From positions 1-48,963 of the IMG/VR virus record IMGVR_UViG_3300030085_000471: a DNA stretch of 48,963 nt; one strand, 5' to 3'. Position 1 is the first letter of the stretch. Each line of letters starts with the position of its first letter. The DNA is from a virus. The notes beneath the pieces are model-generated. The model made no database searches. It was not told where the DNA came from and was given only the letters and a program-made list of their open reading frames with translations. A program made the position numbers and the translations under genes. Shown here in pieces: positions 27,379 to 35,198 of this stretch.

Positions 27379-28075
27379 AATAATTATATTGTTAGCTTTC
27401 TTAGGCTTTATGGTTAAAGCCGATAATGAAATATACATCAATCAAGTTGGTGCAACTTTAAACTTAGATGTTGAACAGCTAGGTGGTTCCAACCTTATTG
27501 GTGGTCTTGATGCTGCCTCAGGTCAGATGACTGCTCTAGAATTAGCTGGTAGTTCTATGACTTTAGACATCAATCAACTAGGGGATTCCAACAAATTTAT
27601 CGGGGACATTGTCTTAGATTCACTAGTAGGTTTCTTTGAATTTGACGGTGATAGTAATATATTTGAAATTCAAGTAGACCCAACAGATACTTATAGTGCC
27701 GATGGTGGTAATTATAATGTTGACGTTACAGGGTCAAGCAATGAATTTGAATTAAATATTGCTACCAATGCTTTAGCAGAATACTTAGACCTCGACTGGG
27801 TTATCAATGGTGATTCAAATACCATAGACTACACAATAGATGTCGATGGAGCTACATCCTATCTAGATATAGATGGTGACTCAAACAGCTTAGTCTACAA
27901 CGGTAGTGGCTATGCTGATGGTTACTTCTACCTAGACCAAACAGGGGATAGCCGAGCATTTAATATTACACAGAGTTCAACCTTAGCAAGTGATTGGCTT
28001 AAGATTATTTCTACTGGCAATAGTGGTACTGTCTGCATCATACAAAATGATGGCGGCACCAGCACAAGTTGCTAG
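27371..28075 (+). CDS. Curlin-like repeat protein, candidate CsgG/F substrate
   Basis: 234 residues with a short N-terminal signal peptide (MNRIIILLAFLGFMVKA). The mature part holds seven G[GDS]S[NR] turns at residues 38, 71, 93, 121, 147, 169 and 192, each after a beta-type strand. Two (EQLGGSN, NQLGDSN) fit the curlin core QxGxxN; the others have D, T or N at the Gln position. Acidic, low in Lys, with two Cys near the C-terminus (TVCII, TSTSC). Curlin repeats stack as an amyloid beta-solenoid; whether this divergent protein polymerises is inference. It overlaps csgG by 8 bp and the FecR gene by 86 bp. Confidence 0.75.
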   Translation: MNRIIILLAFLGFMVKADNEIYINQVGATLNLDVEQLGGSNLIGGLDAASGQMTALELAGSSMTLDINQLGDSNKFIGDIVLDSLVGFFEFDGDSNIFEIQVDPTDTYSADGGNYNVDVTGSSNEFELNIATNALAEYLDLDWVINGDSNTIDYTIDVDGATSYLDIDGDSNSLVYNGSGYADGYFYLDQTGDSRAFNITQSSTLASDWLKIISTGNSGTVCIIQNDGGTSTSC

Positions 28076-29105
28076 TATAGGAAGCATAACAGAACTAAAA
28101 GGATTAGGGAGAGTAGTAAGGGAACAAGACCCCTTTACTGCTGCTCTCTCTTTTGCTATTAATAGTTTTGATAATGTCGAAACTTCTAATGGTCGGATAG
28201 GTATTACCTTTCTTGACGAATCTCAAGTCCGTCTCACAGAACATTCACAATTAGTTATAGATGAGTTTATCTATGACCCTGACCCATCTAAATCTAAGAT
28301 GGCTCTACAGTTTGCTAGTGGCACAGCTAGGTTTATTAGTGGCAAACTAGCTACTATCAATAAAGAAAACATATCTATCGAGACTCCTAGTGCCACTATT
28401 GGTATTAGAGGGACAGACTTTACTGTTACTGTCGATGAACTCGGTAGGTCTTTGATAATACTACTACCAGATGAGAACGGTATTGCTTCCGGTGAGATAG
28501 TTGTTTCTACTCTAGTAGGACAAGTAGTTCTCAACAAGCCCTACCAAGCTACTACAGTTGAGTTGTTTGAGTCGGCACCTAGTAGTCCTGTTATCTTAGA
28601 CTTGACTCTAGATATTATTGACAACATGTTGATTGTCAATCCACCAAAGGAAGACCCAAACTTTGTTAGCGAAGAAGAACAAACAGATGGCTCGGACAAT
28701 ATCCTAGACATAGACTACTTAGAGTTTGACGAACTAGAACAAGACTACTTAGCAGAAGATAACCTAGAGTTTACCGAACTTGATATCAACTATTTAGATG
28801 TAAATTTCTTAGAAGACCTTTTAAGTATCATAGAGGAAGTAGATGAGTTAGAACAAAATGTTTTGAACACTGGAGACATTAATGTTCAAGGCACAGCTTT
28901 TGGTTTTGACTCTAACACACAAGTAAATACTTTTGTTACTGACACAGTGCTAACTTTCTTAAGACAGGTAGAAGACACAGTAAGATTAGATTTAGATACG
29001 AACAACAGTTATAAGGTTTTAATTATACAAGATGGCAAAGCAATTACTATTACTCTTAATGGCGGTAGTGACTCTTCCATTACTATCAAGCAGTCTTCCG
29101 GCTAA
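27990..29105 (+). CDS. Secreted FecR-domain protein
   Basis: 371 residues from a GTG start; ATG codons at 28047/28050 are alternatives but would remove the signal peptide (MIGLRLFLLAIVVLSASYKMMAAPA). Residues about 35-180 form a FecR domain: RIGITFLDESQVRLTEHSQLVIDEFIYDP, GTARFISGKLA, IETPSATIGIRGTDFTV. The second half is strongly acidic with repeated short blocks such as DYLEFDEL and DNLEFTEL, then a beta-rich end. No anti-sigma segment precedes the FecR domain and no sigma factor is adjacent. In bacteria such FecR proteins lie next to CHASE2 cyclases, suggesting a periplasmic partner for the CHASE2 sensor two genes downstream. The 5' 86 bp overlap the curlin-like gene. Confidence 0.85.
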   Translation: MIGLRLFLLAIVVLSASYKMMAAPAQVASIGSITELKGLGRVVREQDPFTAALSFAINSFDNVETSNGRIGITFLDESQVRLTEHSQLVIDEFIYDPDPSKSKMALQFASGTARFISGKLATINKENISIETPSATIGIRGTDFTVTVDELGRSLIILLPDENGIASGEIVVSTLVGQVVLNKPYQATTVELFESAPSSPVILDLTLDIIDNMLIVNPPKEDPNFVSEEEQTDGSDNILDIDYLEFDELEQDYLAEDNLEFTELDINYLDVNFLEDLLSIIEEVDELEQNVLNTGDINVQGTAFGFDSNTQVNTFVTDTVLTFLRQVEDTVRLDLDTNNSYKVLIIQDGKAITITLNGGSDSSITIKQSSG

Positions 29106-29475
29106 GCCTGATATATATTGGCGGATTACTAAAGCACCTTACCTCAACAAACCAGAGGCTTATGTAGATTACAGTCTACCTAAAGCTCAACTACATTTTA
29201 AACTACAAGAAAAACCTTACCGAGAATTTATAGCCTTACAACTTTTAGATATCTATACCACACACAGAGCTGTCAATATTAAAGGCTATGCTTTAGAAGC
29301 TAATCCTCTACTACCCAAACAACCTTCCTTAGAGTTGTTACTAGTTCTTAAAGGTGCTAGTAGTTATTTAATTATTAGAGATGCTTCTCAACAACAACTA
29401 ACAAATATCAATACTCTGTATCGCTTAGTACTGCTCAATAATCTTTACGTCATGCACAAAGCAGGTGACTTATGA
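29032..29475 (+). CDS. DUF5658-like membrane protein
   Basis: 147 residues with a hydrophobic N-terminus (MAKQLLLLLMAVVTLPLLSSSLPA) that reads as a signal peptide or anchor. The segment LQLLDIYTTHRAVNIKGYALEANPLLP follows the D-xx-T-T ... G-xx-E-x-NPL pattern of DUF5658 proteins, and a second hydrophobic stretch follows (LELLLVLKGASSYLII). It lies between the FecR and cyclase genes, overlapping by 74 bp and 4 bp respectively. Function unknown; probable inner-membrane or periplasmic component of the same unit. Confidence 0.6.
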   Translation: MAKQLLLLLMAVVTLPLLSSSLPAKPDIYWRITKAPYLNKPEAYVDYSLPKAQLHFKLQEKPYREFIALQLLDIYTTHRAVNIKGYALEANPLLPKQPSLELLLVLKGASSYLIIRDASQQQLTNINTLYRLVLLNNLYVMHKAGDL

Positions 29476-31202
29476 AGTGGGCTAGTTTACTTTTATTTCT
29501 ATTGACACTCCCTCTAGTCTTTAATGCTCCGCCTTTAGAAATACTAAGACTTAAAACCTTTGATGCCCTTGTCAAGACTCCAGAACCTACTGGTTACTTT
29601 ACTATCCTCAACATTGATGAAGAGTTTATAGACCAGCAAGGTGGTTATCCTTTACCTCGGCAGACCTTAGCAGACATACACCTTAAGTTATTACAACAAG
29701 GAGCATTAGGAGTTGGCTGGACAATACTCTTTCCTCATCCTGATAGACTAGGAGGCGATGAAGCTTTTGCTGAGATGCTTGGTCTAGCTCCTAGTGTCAT
29801 AGCAATGCCCGAAGTAAACAATAATAAATATCCACAGACACACGGGACAGTTATCTTAGGACCTGATGTGAGTTTAGTACATGCTTCAGGATTTTTAGAA
29901 AACATCCAAGTCTTAAAAGACTCTGCAGCTCAAGGAGCTGTTTCAGTGCCGGTTGATATAGATAACCTAGTTAGACAGATACCTCTTATCCAACAAACTC
30001 CAGATGGTTGGGTAGCTTCTTTTGGTACAGAAGTTCTCAAGATACTAGGCGGTGGTAATACTTATCAAATCAAAACTAATGAGAATGGTATAGAGATGAT
30101 AAGAGTAAAAGGTATACCACCTATCCCAACAGACTCGACAGGTAAGAAATGGATTAGTTGGGTCGAAACACCAGAAACTAACCTAACTGAAATGAATGTT
30201 CAGGGTAAGTTTGTCTTTGTTGGTTTTACTGCCGCAGGAATACAGAGACAACTAGCAACTCCTGTAGGCCTATTAGAGCCACATAAAATTCAAGCAGCTC
30301 TAGCTGAGTCTATTTTACTAGAGACACCTAACATACCGGACTATCGTTTGTTTGCCGAACTAAGTATCTTAGTAGTAGCTGGTTTACTCGTGGCTATCTT
30401 AACTGGTTTCTTAGGTATTACTACAGGCTTAGTCTCAGCCTCAACTATCTTTGGTGGAGTAGCTTATCTTGGTTGGTTTTTTATACAGCAGAATCTTTTA
30501 ATAGATGTTACATGGACTCTAATAAGTTTGTTTCTGATTGCTGCTCAACAGTTCTATCTAAACTTTAGAACTCAATTTAGACTTAGACAACAAATCAAGA
30601 AACAGTTTTCTACTTACCTTGACCCTCGACAAGTAGCTAGGCTACAAAAGAATCCAGAGTTATTAAGATTAGGTGGTGAAAGAAGAAACTGTACGATAAT
30701 GTTCACAGATGTTAGAGGCTTTACTTCTATGTCAGAGAAACTAGAACCAGAAGAAGTTATTGAGATAATGAACAAAGCTTTAACTATTCAAGCAGATGCG
30801 GTCAAAGCTAACGAAGGAATGGTAGATAAATATATTGGCGATGCTATGATGGCAGTTTGGAATGCTCCAATAGATGTTGAGAACCATGAACAGAAAGCTA
30901 TTGAGACAGCCCTTCAAATACGACACGCAATGCAAGAAGCACAGTTAGATATTGAAATTGGTATTGGAATAAATTCTGGAGAAATTGTTGCAGGAAATAT
31001 GGGCAGTGCCTCTCGTTTTGAATATAGTGTATTAGGCGATGCTTGTAATTTAGCAGCTCGTTTAGAGTCTTCATGTAAAACAGTAGGTAAAAATTTAGTT
31101 ATAGGTGAGGCAACCATCAGCAAATATGAGGGTGAAGTAACAGAGTTAGAGTCTATTCTTGTCAAAGGTAAGGAAAAACCAGTAAAAATCTACACAATAT
31201 AA
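29472..31202 (+). CDS. CHASE2-domain class III adenylate cyclase
   Basis: 576 residues. An N-terminal membrane segment (about 4-18), a periplasmic CHASE2 sensor (about 20-285, with LRLKTFDALVKTPEPTG ... FTILNIDEEFI and WTILFPHPDRLGGDEAFAEML), three further TM segments (about 292-365) and a cytoplasmic class III cyclase (about 400-576). Catalytic features appear intact: metal-binding Asp in FTDVRGFTSMSE (D413), DKYIGDAMMAVW with the second metal Asp and an adenine-type Lys, and EYSVLGDACNLAARLES with the conserved Asn and Arg. It should make cAMP in response to an envelope or periplasmic signal. Last gene of the late plus-strand unit; starts at an ATGA overlap. Confidence 0.92.
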   Translation: MKWASLLLFLLTLPLVFNAPPLEILRLKTFDALVKTPEPTGYFTILNIDEEFIDQQGGYPLPRQTLADIHLKLLQQGALGVGWTILFPHPDRLGGDEAFAEMLGLAPSVIAMPEVNNNKYPQTHGTVILGPDVSLVHASGFLENIQVLKDSAAQGAVSVPVDIDNLVRQIPLIQQTPDGWVASFGTEVLKILGGGNTYQIKTNENGIEMIRVKGIPPIPTDSTGKKWISWVETPETNLTEMNVQGKFVFVGFTAAGIQRQLATPVGLLEPHKIQAALAESILLETPNIPDYRLFAELSILVVAGLLVAILTGFLGITTGLVSASTIFGGVAYLGWFFIQQNLLIDVTWTLISLFLIAAQQFYLNFRTQFRLRQQIKKQFSTYLDPRQVARLQKNPELLRLGGERRNCTIMFTDVRGFTSMSEKLEPEEVIEIMNKALTIQADAVKANEGMVDKYIGDAMMAVWNAPIDVENHEQKAIETALQIRHAMQEAQLDIEIGIGINSGEIVAGNMGSASRFEYSVLGDACNLAARLESSCKTVGKNLVIGEATISKYEGEVTELESILVKGKEKPVKIYTI

Positions 31203-31326
31203 GCTAAATGCTGTGAGAGCTACAGATATCGCTTCTAAGCAATTTTGTTAGATTTTGGACGTATAGTATTACTTGAATATCTTACGTTCGATACAAGCGA
31301 TTCTGTGAGGTCATTTTTTCACAGAT
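31203..31326. terminator. Structured convergent intergenic region, possible bidirectional terminator
   Basis: Two convergent operons meet here. TCTGTGA (31302-31308) and TCACAGA (31319-31325) can pair around a T-rich loop. Another element pairs ATCGCTT (31228) with AAGCGAT (31295) and encloses a hairpin, ACGTA-GTATT-loop-AATAT-TACGT (31259-31287). No classical terminator with a long T-tract is present. Confidence 0.4.
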
Positions 31327-31545
31327 TTAGTTTTTCAGAGCATTAACTTCTTTTTCTAGAAATTTATGTAGTGGTTCGAGTTTAACTCTACCATTCCTAA
31401 CAATACTTTTAATAATTTCTCTTTCATGTAGAGGAAAAATAATATCAATCTTGTTTTCTGGCAACATACTAAACTCTGTTACAATTTTGTTTTCTCTAGT
31501 TAATAAAACTTTAAAGCTAATTAAGTTTGCTTCTTTATTATTCAT
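31327..31545 (-). CDS. Small hypothetical protein downstream of nrdB
   Basis: 72 residues (MNNKEANLISFKVLLTRENKIVTEFSMLPENKIDIIFPLHEREII...). Overlaps the 3' end of nrdB by 8 bp and is the last gene of the leftward operon. A beta-alpha charged protein with no recognised motif. Confidence 0.6.
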   Translation of the reverse strand: MNNKEANLISFKVLLTRENKIVTEFSMLPENKIDIIFPLHEREIIKSIVRNGRVKLEPLHKFLEKEVNALKN

Positions 31546-32521
31546 TTATATTTTCTAAGTTACTAAAGGTAACTTTATCTTGTCTACCTCTCAAACCAGC
31601 TTTCATGTAAGAAGTGGCTCGGCCTTCAAAGAAGTTTTGATGTTCAACACCCATAACTTCATCTAACCAAGTAAGAGGATTTTCTTTTTGATTGTAATTA
31701 GTTTTAAGACCTAATTGTAAAAGTCTTCTATCTGCAATATAACGATTGTACTTGTACATATCTTCTTTAGTTAGCCCTTGAATGTTACCCATCTCAAAAA
31801 CTAAATCTAAGAATTTATCTTCTAACTCAACCATCTGTCTGCAGATATCATATATTTCTTTTTTAAATTCATCAGTCCAGATATCTATGTTCTCTTGAAT
31901 GAATTGTCTAAACAGTTTAGTCATAGCTTCAACATGCATAGATTCATCACGAATAGAATAAGTTACTATCTGTCCCATGCCTTTCATCTTACCGAACCTT
32001 GGAAAGTTTAATAAGATAGCAAAGCTTGAGAACAGTTGTAGTCCTTCAGTAAAGGCTGAGTAGACTGCTAAAGTTTTAGCTATACTTCTTTTATCTTGTC
32101 TAGTAGTTTTAATATCATTGATGTATTCATGTTTGTCGGACATCTCTTCATACTCAGCAAAAGCTTTGTATTCATTGTCAGGCATACCAACAGTATCAAG
32201 TAATAAACTATAGGCATGTTGATGGATAGACTCCATGTTTGCAAATGAACCCATCATCATACGAGCTTCTGGCTTTCTAAATATTCTCATGTATCTATCA
32301 ATATAACCTGCACCAACATCAACATCTGATTGAGTAAACAACCTAAAGATTTGTGTTAGTAAATTCTTTTCCACATCCGAAAGGTCTTGCCAGTCTTTAA
32401 CATCTGTATGTAGTGGCACGGACTCCGGCATCCAGTGCATTTGATTCTGTAGGACGTAGTAATCAAACATCCATGCATCGTCAAACGGTTTATAGTATTC
32501 TCTATTATTTAGTAAACTCAT
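31538..32521 (-). CDS. nrdB: Class I ribonucleotide reductase beta subunit
   Basis: 327-residue radical-generating subunit that works with NrdA to make dNTPs for phage DNA. Di-iron ligands by family comparison are an Asp in the TQSDVDVGAG helix, the Glu and His of MESIHQHAY, the Glu of AFTEGLQLF, and the Glu and His of RDESMHVEAM. The Tyr of MESIHQHAY occupies the radical-tyrosine position. The conserved C-terminal end (ATSYMKAGLRGRQDK) precedes a short tail that should dock on NrdA. Four small genes separate it from nrdA. Size is slightly below the E. coli subunit but looks complete. Confidence 0.95.
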   Translation of the reverse strand: MSLLNNREYYKPFDDAWMFDYYVLQNQMHWMPESVPLHTDVKDWQDLSDVEKNLLTQIFRLFTQSDVDVGAGYIDRYMRIFRKPEARMMMGSFANMESIHQHAYSLLLDTVGMPDNEYKAFAEYEEMSDKHEYINDIKTTRQDKRSIAKTLAVYSAFTEGLQLFSSFAILLNFPRFGKMKGMGQIVTYSIRDESMHVEAMTKLFRQFIQENIDIWTDEFKKEIYDICRQMVELEDKFLDLVFEMGNIQGLTKEDMYKYNRYIADRRLLQLGLKTNYNQKENPLTWLDEVMGVEHQNFFEGRATSYMKAGLRGRQDKVTFSNLENINE

Positions 32522-32717
32522 AATCTAACTCCCTTAATATTTTAATGTACTCTTGTGCTTCCGCATATTCTTTAAATAACTTATCAATAGTCTCAACCAT
32601 ATCAGGATGGTCAGCTACTGCTACTGGATTGCTAAGATATAAACTTAAGTTAGTCTTAGCTATCTTTTGTTGTGCTGAGTATTTTTCATACAAAGCTTCA
32701 AATAATTTATTATTCAT
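32505..32717 (-). CDS. Small helical hypothetical protein
   Basis: 70 residues, all-helical and charged (MNNKLFEALYEKYSAQQKIAKTNLSLYLSNPVAVADHPDMVETIDKLFKEYAEAQEYIKIL). Overlaps nrdB by 17 bp and the preceding gene by 8 bp. Small proteins of this type occur beside RNR genes in many phages; function unknown. Confidence 0.65.
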   Translation of the reverse strand: MNNKLFEALYEKYSAQQKIAKTNLSLYLSNPVAVADHPDMVETIDKLFKEYAEAQEYIKILRELDYEFTK

Positions 32718-32925
32718 TTTCTAATTTCTTAGCTCCTTTTTTCATTTGTTCCCAAACTGTTATGGGTAATTTGATGTTCTTATTAAATAACCTAAGATAA
32801 GCATACTTAGTTTTTTCTGCTACCTCTACTACTTTATAACCAGACTTGACATGAGGATGTTCATAACCAGTAAAATAAACTTGATATTTATTATCACTGA
32901 TTCTTCTTTTATCAAACATAGTCAT
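32710..32925 (-). CDS. Small hypothetical protein in RNR cluster
   Basis: 71 residues (MTMFDKRRISDNKYQVYFTGYEHPHVKSGYKVVEVAEKTKYAYLRLFNKNIKLPITVWEQM...). Beta-rich N-terminal half and a Lys-rich end. Overlaps the genes on both sides by a few bases. Not recognised. Confidence 0.6.
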   Translation of the reverse strand: MTMFDKRRISDNKYQVYFTGYEHPHVKSGYKVVEVAEKTKYAYLRLFNKNIKLPITVWEQMKKGAKKLENE

Positions 32926-33074
32926 CTGCCTTGGCCTCTAGACTTCTTAAAACTTCTTCGTTTGTGTTTGTTCATCGTAGCTGTTGCTAAATTACCTTGA
33001 CCTTGAGAGGTTTTCTTGCCTCTGACACCAGTAACAGGGACATGGTTTTTAGTTGAAGCCCATCTAGTTGCCAT
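32922..33074 (-). CDS. Very small basic protein in RNR cluster
   Basis: 50 residues, strongly basic with Gly/Gln/Arg at the end (MATRWASTKNHVPVTGVRGKK ... MNKHKRRSFKKSRGQGR). Its TGA overlaps the next start. Arg/Lys content suggests nucleic-acid binding. Coding status is supported by the tight overlap on one side and the 1-bp gap on the other. Confidence 0.55.
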   Translation of the reverse strand: MATRWASTKNHVPVTGVRGKKTSQGQGNLATATMNKHKRRSFKKSRGQGR

Positions 33075-33075
33075 T

Positions 33076-33306
33076 TTAATTATCTATTTTTATAGGAGCT
33101 TCAGTCATAATAACTACTCTAGCTCCGCAAGGTAATATAGGTTTTTCATTACCACCATACATTACTTTTGAAGGTCCTAATATTTCCACAGCATGACAAT
33201 AAGTATTACTTCTACCTTCTTTTATAGTGATAACAGGCTCATTAGTACCGTTCTTTTTATTAGCTCTTATTTTGTGTTGATTGACGTGAATATATTTTTT
33301 AGTCAT
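33076..33306 (-). CDS. Conserved small phage protein next to nrdA
   Basis: 76 residues (MTKKYIHVNQHKIRANKKNGTNEPVITIKEGRSNTYCHAVEILGPSKVMYGGNEKPILPCGARVVIMTEAPIKI). The VNQHxIRxNxKNGTNxPxITIK opening and the C-terminal CGARVxI are a pattern I associate with short beta-rich proteins beside phage nucleotide genes. Start overlaps the nrdA stop by one base. No function known. Confidence 0.65.
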   Translation of the reverse strand: MTKKYIHVNQHKIRANKKNGTNEPVITIKEGRSNTYCHAVEILGPSKVMYGGNEKPILPCGARVVIMTEAPIKIDN

Positions 33307-35198
33307 TAACCCTCACAAGCTATACAACCCTCGTCAAGTTTGATACGAGGTATTTTAACATTTACATTCTCTGCATTTCTAGCAGCATTAGACCTAAAGT
33401 AATATAAAGACTTAAGCTTACAAGCTCCATACCAATGCACATCGTTGACATACTGCATATAATCATCATGGACTTCTTGAGGCTCAGTAGCTTTAGGTAA
33501 AATAAAAAATAAGTTTACTGACTGCGACTGACAAATAAAGTCTTGTCTTTTGTAAGCATGTTCTATTATCCAAATCTGATTTATCTCATTGGCGGTTTTA
33601 AATAGTTCTTTCTCTTCAGCTGTCAGAATATCTAAGTGTTGTACTGAGCCATCATAACCAGCTATCTCTTTCCACAACTCAGTTAGTTTCTTACCTTTTA
33701 AGCCTTTAGCTTTTAAAAGCTTTTCTAAGTATTTGTTTTTTACTTGGTAACTACCCGAAAGAGTTTTGTGTGTATAAACATTAGCCCTGTATGGCTCAAT
33801 CGAAGGAGATGTTCCACCACAAATAATACTAGAAGAGGCATTAGGAGCAACAGCGAGAAGATGAGCATTACGAAGCCCACTACCAGAGATATCAGGAGCT
33901 TCTCCCCGTGACTCAGCAAGTCCTTGAGAAGCCTCCACAGCTTTTGTCTTGATATATTTAAATGCTTTGTGATTGAAGCTAGTAGCATACATACTTTCAA
34001 AAGGTATTTCTTTAGATTGAAGGTAAGCATGGAACCCCATTGCTCCCAAACCAATCGACCTTTCTCTGTAAGCTGAGTAAACTGCTTTAGTAAAGCCTTC
34101 TTTCCCTTCTTTAATGTGTTTAATAAATCTTTTGAAGTTGGCATTGTATTCTCCTAATTGTGTAGTATCAACAGCATTATCAATAAAGTGCTGAAGTACA
34201 TTATCTAGCATAGTCACTAAATCATTAATAAAGTTTTTATCCTTAGACCATTTATCAAAGTGTTCTAAATTAACTGAGGACAAACAACAAACTGCTGTTC
34301 TTTCCTCGTTAGTTGGTAAAGTAATTTCAGAACATAAATTGCTTTGTTTAATTTCTAAACCTAAGTCTTTTTGTTTTTGTGGTAAAGCTTTATTGCAAGT
34401 ATCTATATTAACAATATAAGGCTCTCCAGTTTCTGCTCTAGCATTTAATAGTTGCCACCATAAATCTCTAGCATTAATAGTCTTAATAGCCTCGTTAGAT
34501 TTAGGGTCAATTAATCGCCACTCTTCATCATTTTCCACAGCCTGTAAGAATTCATTGTTGAGGTTGACTCCGTTGTGTAAGTTTAAACATTTTCTATTTA
34601 TATCACCACCAGATTCTTTCCTCATGTTAATGAACTCTTCAATCTCTGGATGCCAAATGTTCATGTAAGCAGCATAGCTACCTCGTCTTGTGACACCTTG
34701 ATTAAAGGCTAACATCTGAGAGTCTACGACATGCATAAAGGGTATTGAACCAGTAGACTTACTACCGTGAGCAGTAGATACCCCGTTACTACGCACATCT
34801 CCCCAATATCCACCAATGCCTCCACCCGAACTAGCCAACCATATATTTTCATCATAATGAGATGAGAGACCAGTTCTACTGTCAGGAACATAATTAAGGA
34901 AACAACTAATAGGTAACCCACGACTTGTTCCCCCGTTACTAAGTATAGGAGTGCTAAACATGAACCAGCATAAGGAACTGTAGTTGTACAGTCTCTGAGC
35001 CAGTTCAAAATCTGTAACTCCTTTGAATGTTGCTCCGAAAACGGAGGCTCTTGCGAAGGCTTCTTGGGCATGTGTTTCTTCTCCTGTAAAATATCTATCT
35101 TTTAAAGTATCTAAACTAAATTTATCTAAGAGCTTTTCATTATCATAATTAATCTTGATGCCTAAATATTCTTTTGCTCCTACTTTATCTTCCATCAT
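33306..35198 (-). CDS. nrdA: Class I ribonucleotide reductase alpha subunit
   Basis: 630-residue catalytic subunit that reduces ribonucleotides. Visible catalytic residues: Cys of GLPISCFLNY, NLCSEI (active-site Asn, thiyl Cys and Glu), the partner Cys in AVCCLSSVNLE, the paired tyrosines in LKSLYYFRS that relay the radical from NrdB, and the C-terminal CIAC that re-reduces the active site. It starts almost at the catalytic domain: the N-terminal ATP-cone (allosteric activity site) of cellular enzymes is absent, so dATP inhibition is probably lost. No thioredoxin or glutaredoxin gene was found nearby. Confidence 0.95.
   Translation of the reverse strand: MMEDKVGAKEYLGIKINYDNEKLLDKFSLDTLKDRYFTGEETHAQEAFARASVFGATFKGVTDFELAQRLYNYSSLCWFMFSTPILSNGGTSRGLPISCFLNYVPDSRTGLSSHYDENIWLASSGGGIGGYWGDVRSNGVSTAHGSKSTGSIPFMHVVDSQMLAFNQGVTRRGSYAAYMNIWHPEIEEFINMRKESGGDINRKCLNLHNGVNLNNEFLQAVENDEEWRLIDPKSNEAIKTINARDLWWQLLNARAETGEPYIVNIDTCNKALPQKQKDLGLEIKQSNLCSEITLPTNEERTAVCCLSSVNLEHFDKWSKDKNFINDLVTMLDNVLQHFIDNAVDTTQLGEYNANFKRFIKHIKEGKEGFTKAVYSAYRERSIGLGAMGFHAYLQSKEIPFESMYATSFNHKAFKYIKTKAVEASQGLAESRGEAPDISGSGLRNAHLLAVAPNASSSIICGGTSPSIEPYRANVYTHKTLSGSYQVKNKYLEKLLKAKGLKGKKLTELWKEIAGYDGSVQHLDILTAEEKELFKTANEINQIWIIEHAYKRQDFICQSQSVNLFFILPKATEPQEVHDDYMQYVNDVHWYGACKLKSLYYFRSNAARNAENVNVKIPRIKLDEGCIACEG

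Noticed and set aside
31228-31301. tRNA gene
   Set aside because: The 7-bp closing stem and GTTCGAT are present, but no D-arm, anticodon arm or 5-bp T-stem can be formed at the required positions.
33740-35071. Two minus-strand frames of 134 and 115 codons inside nrdA
   Set aside because: They run in another frame of the same strand as an intact, motif-complete nrdA; no frameshift is needed to explain nrdA.
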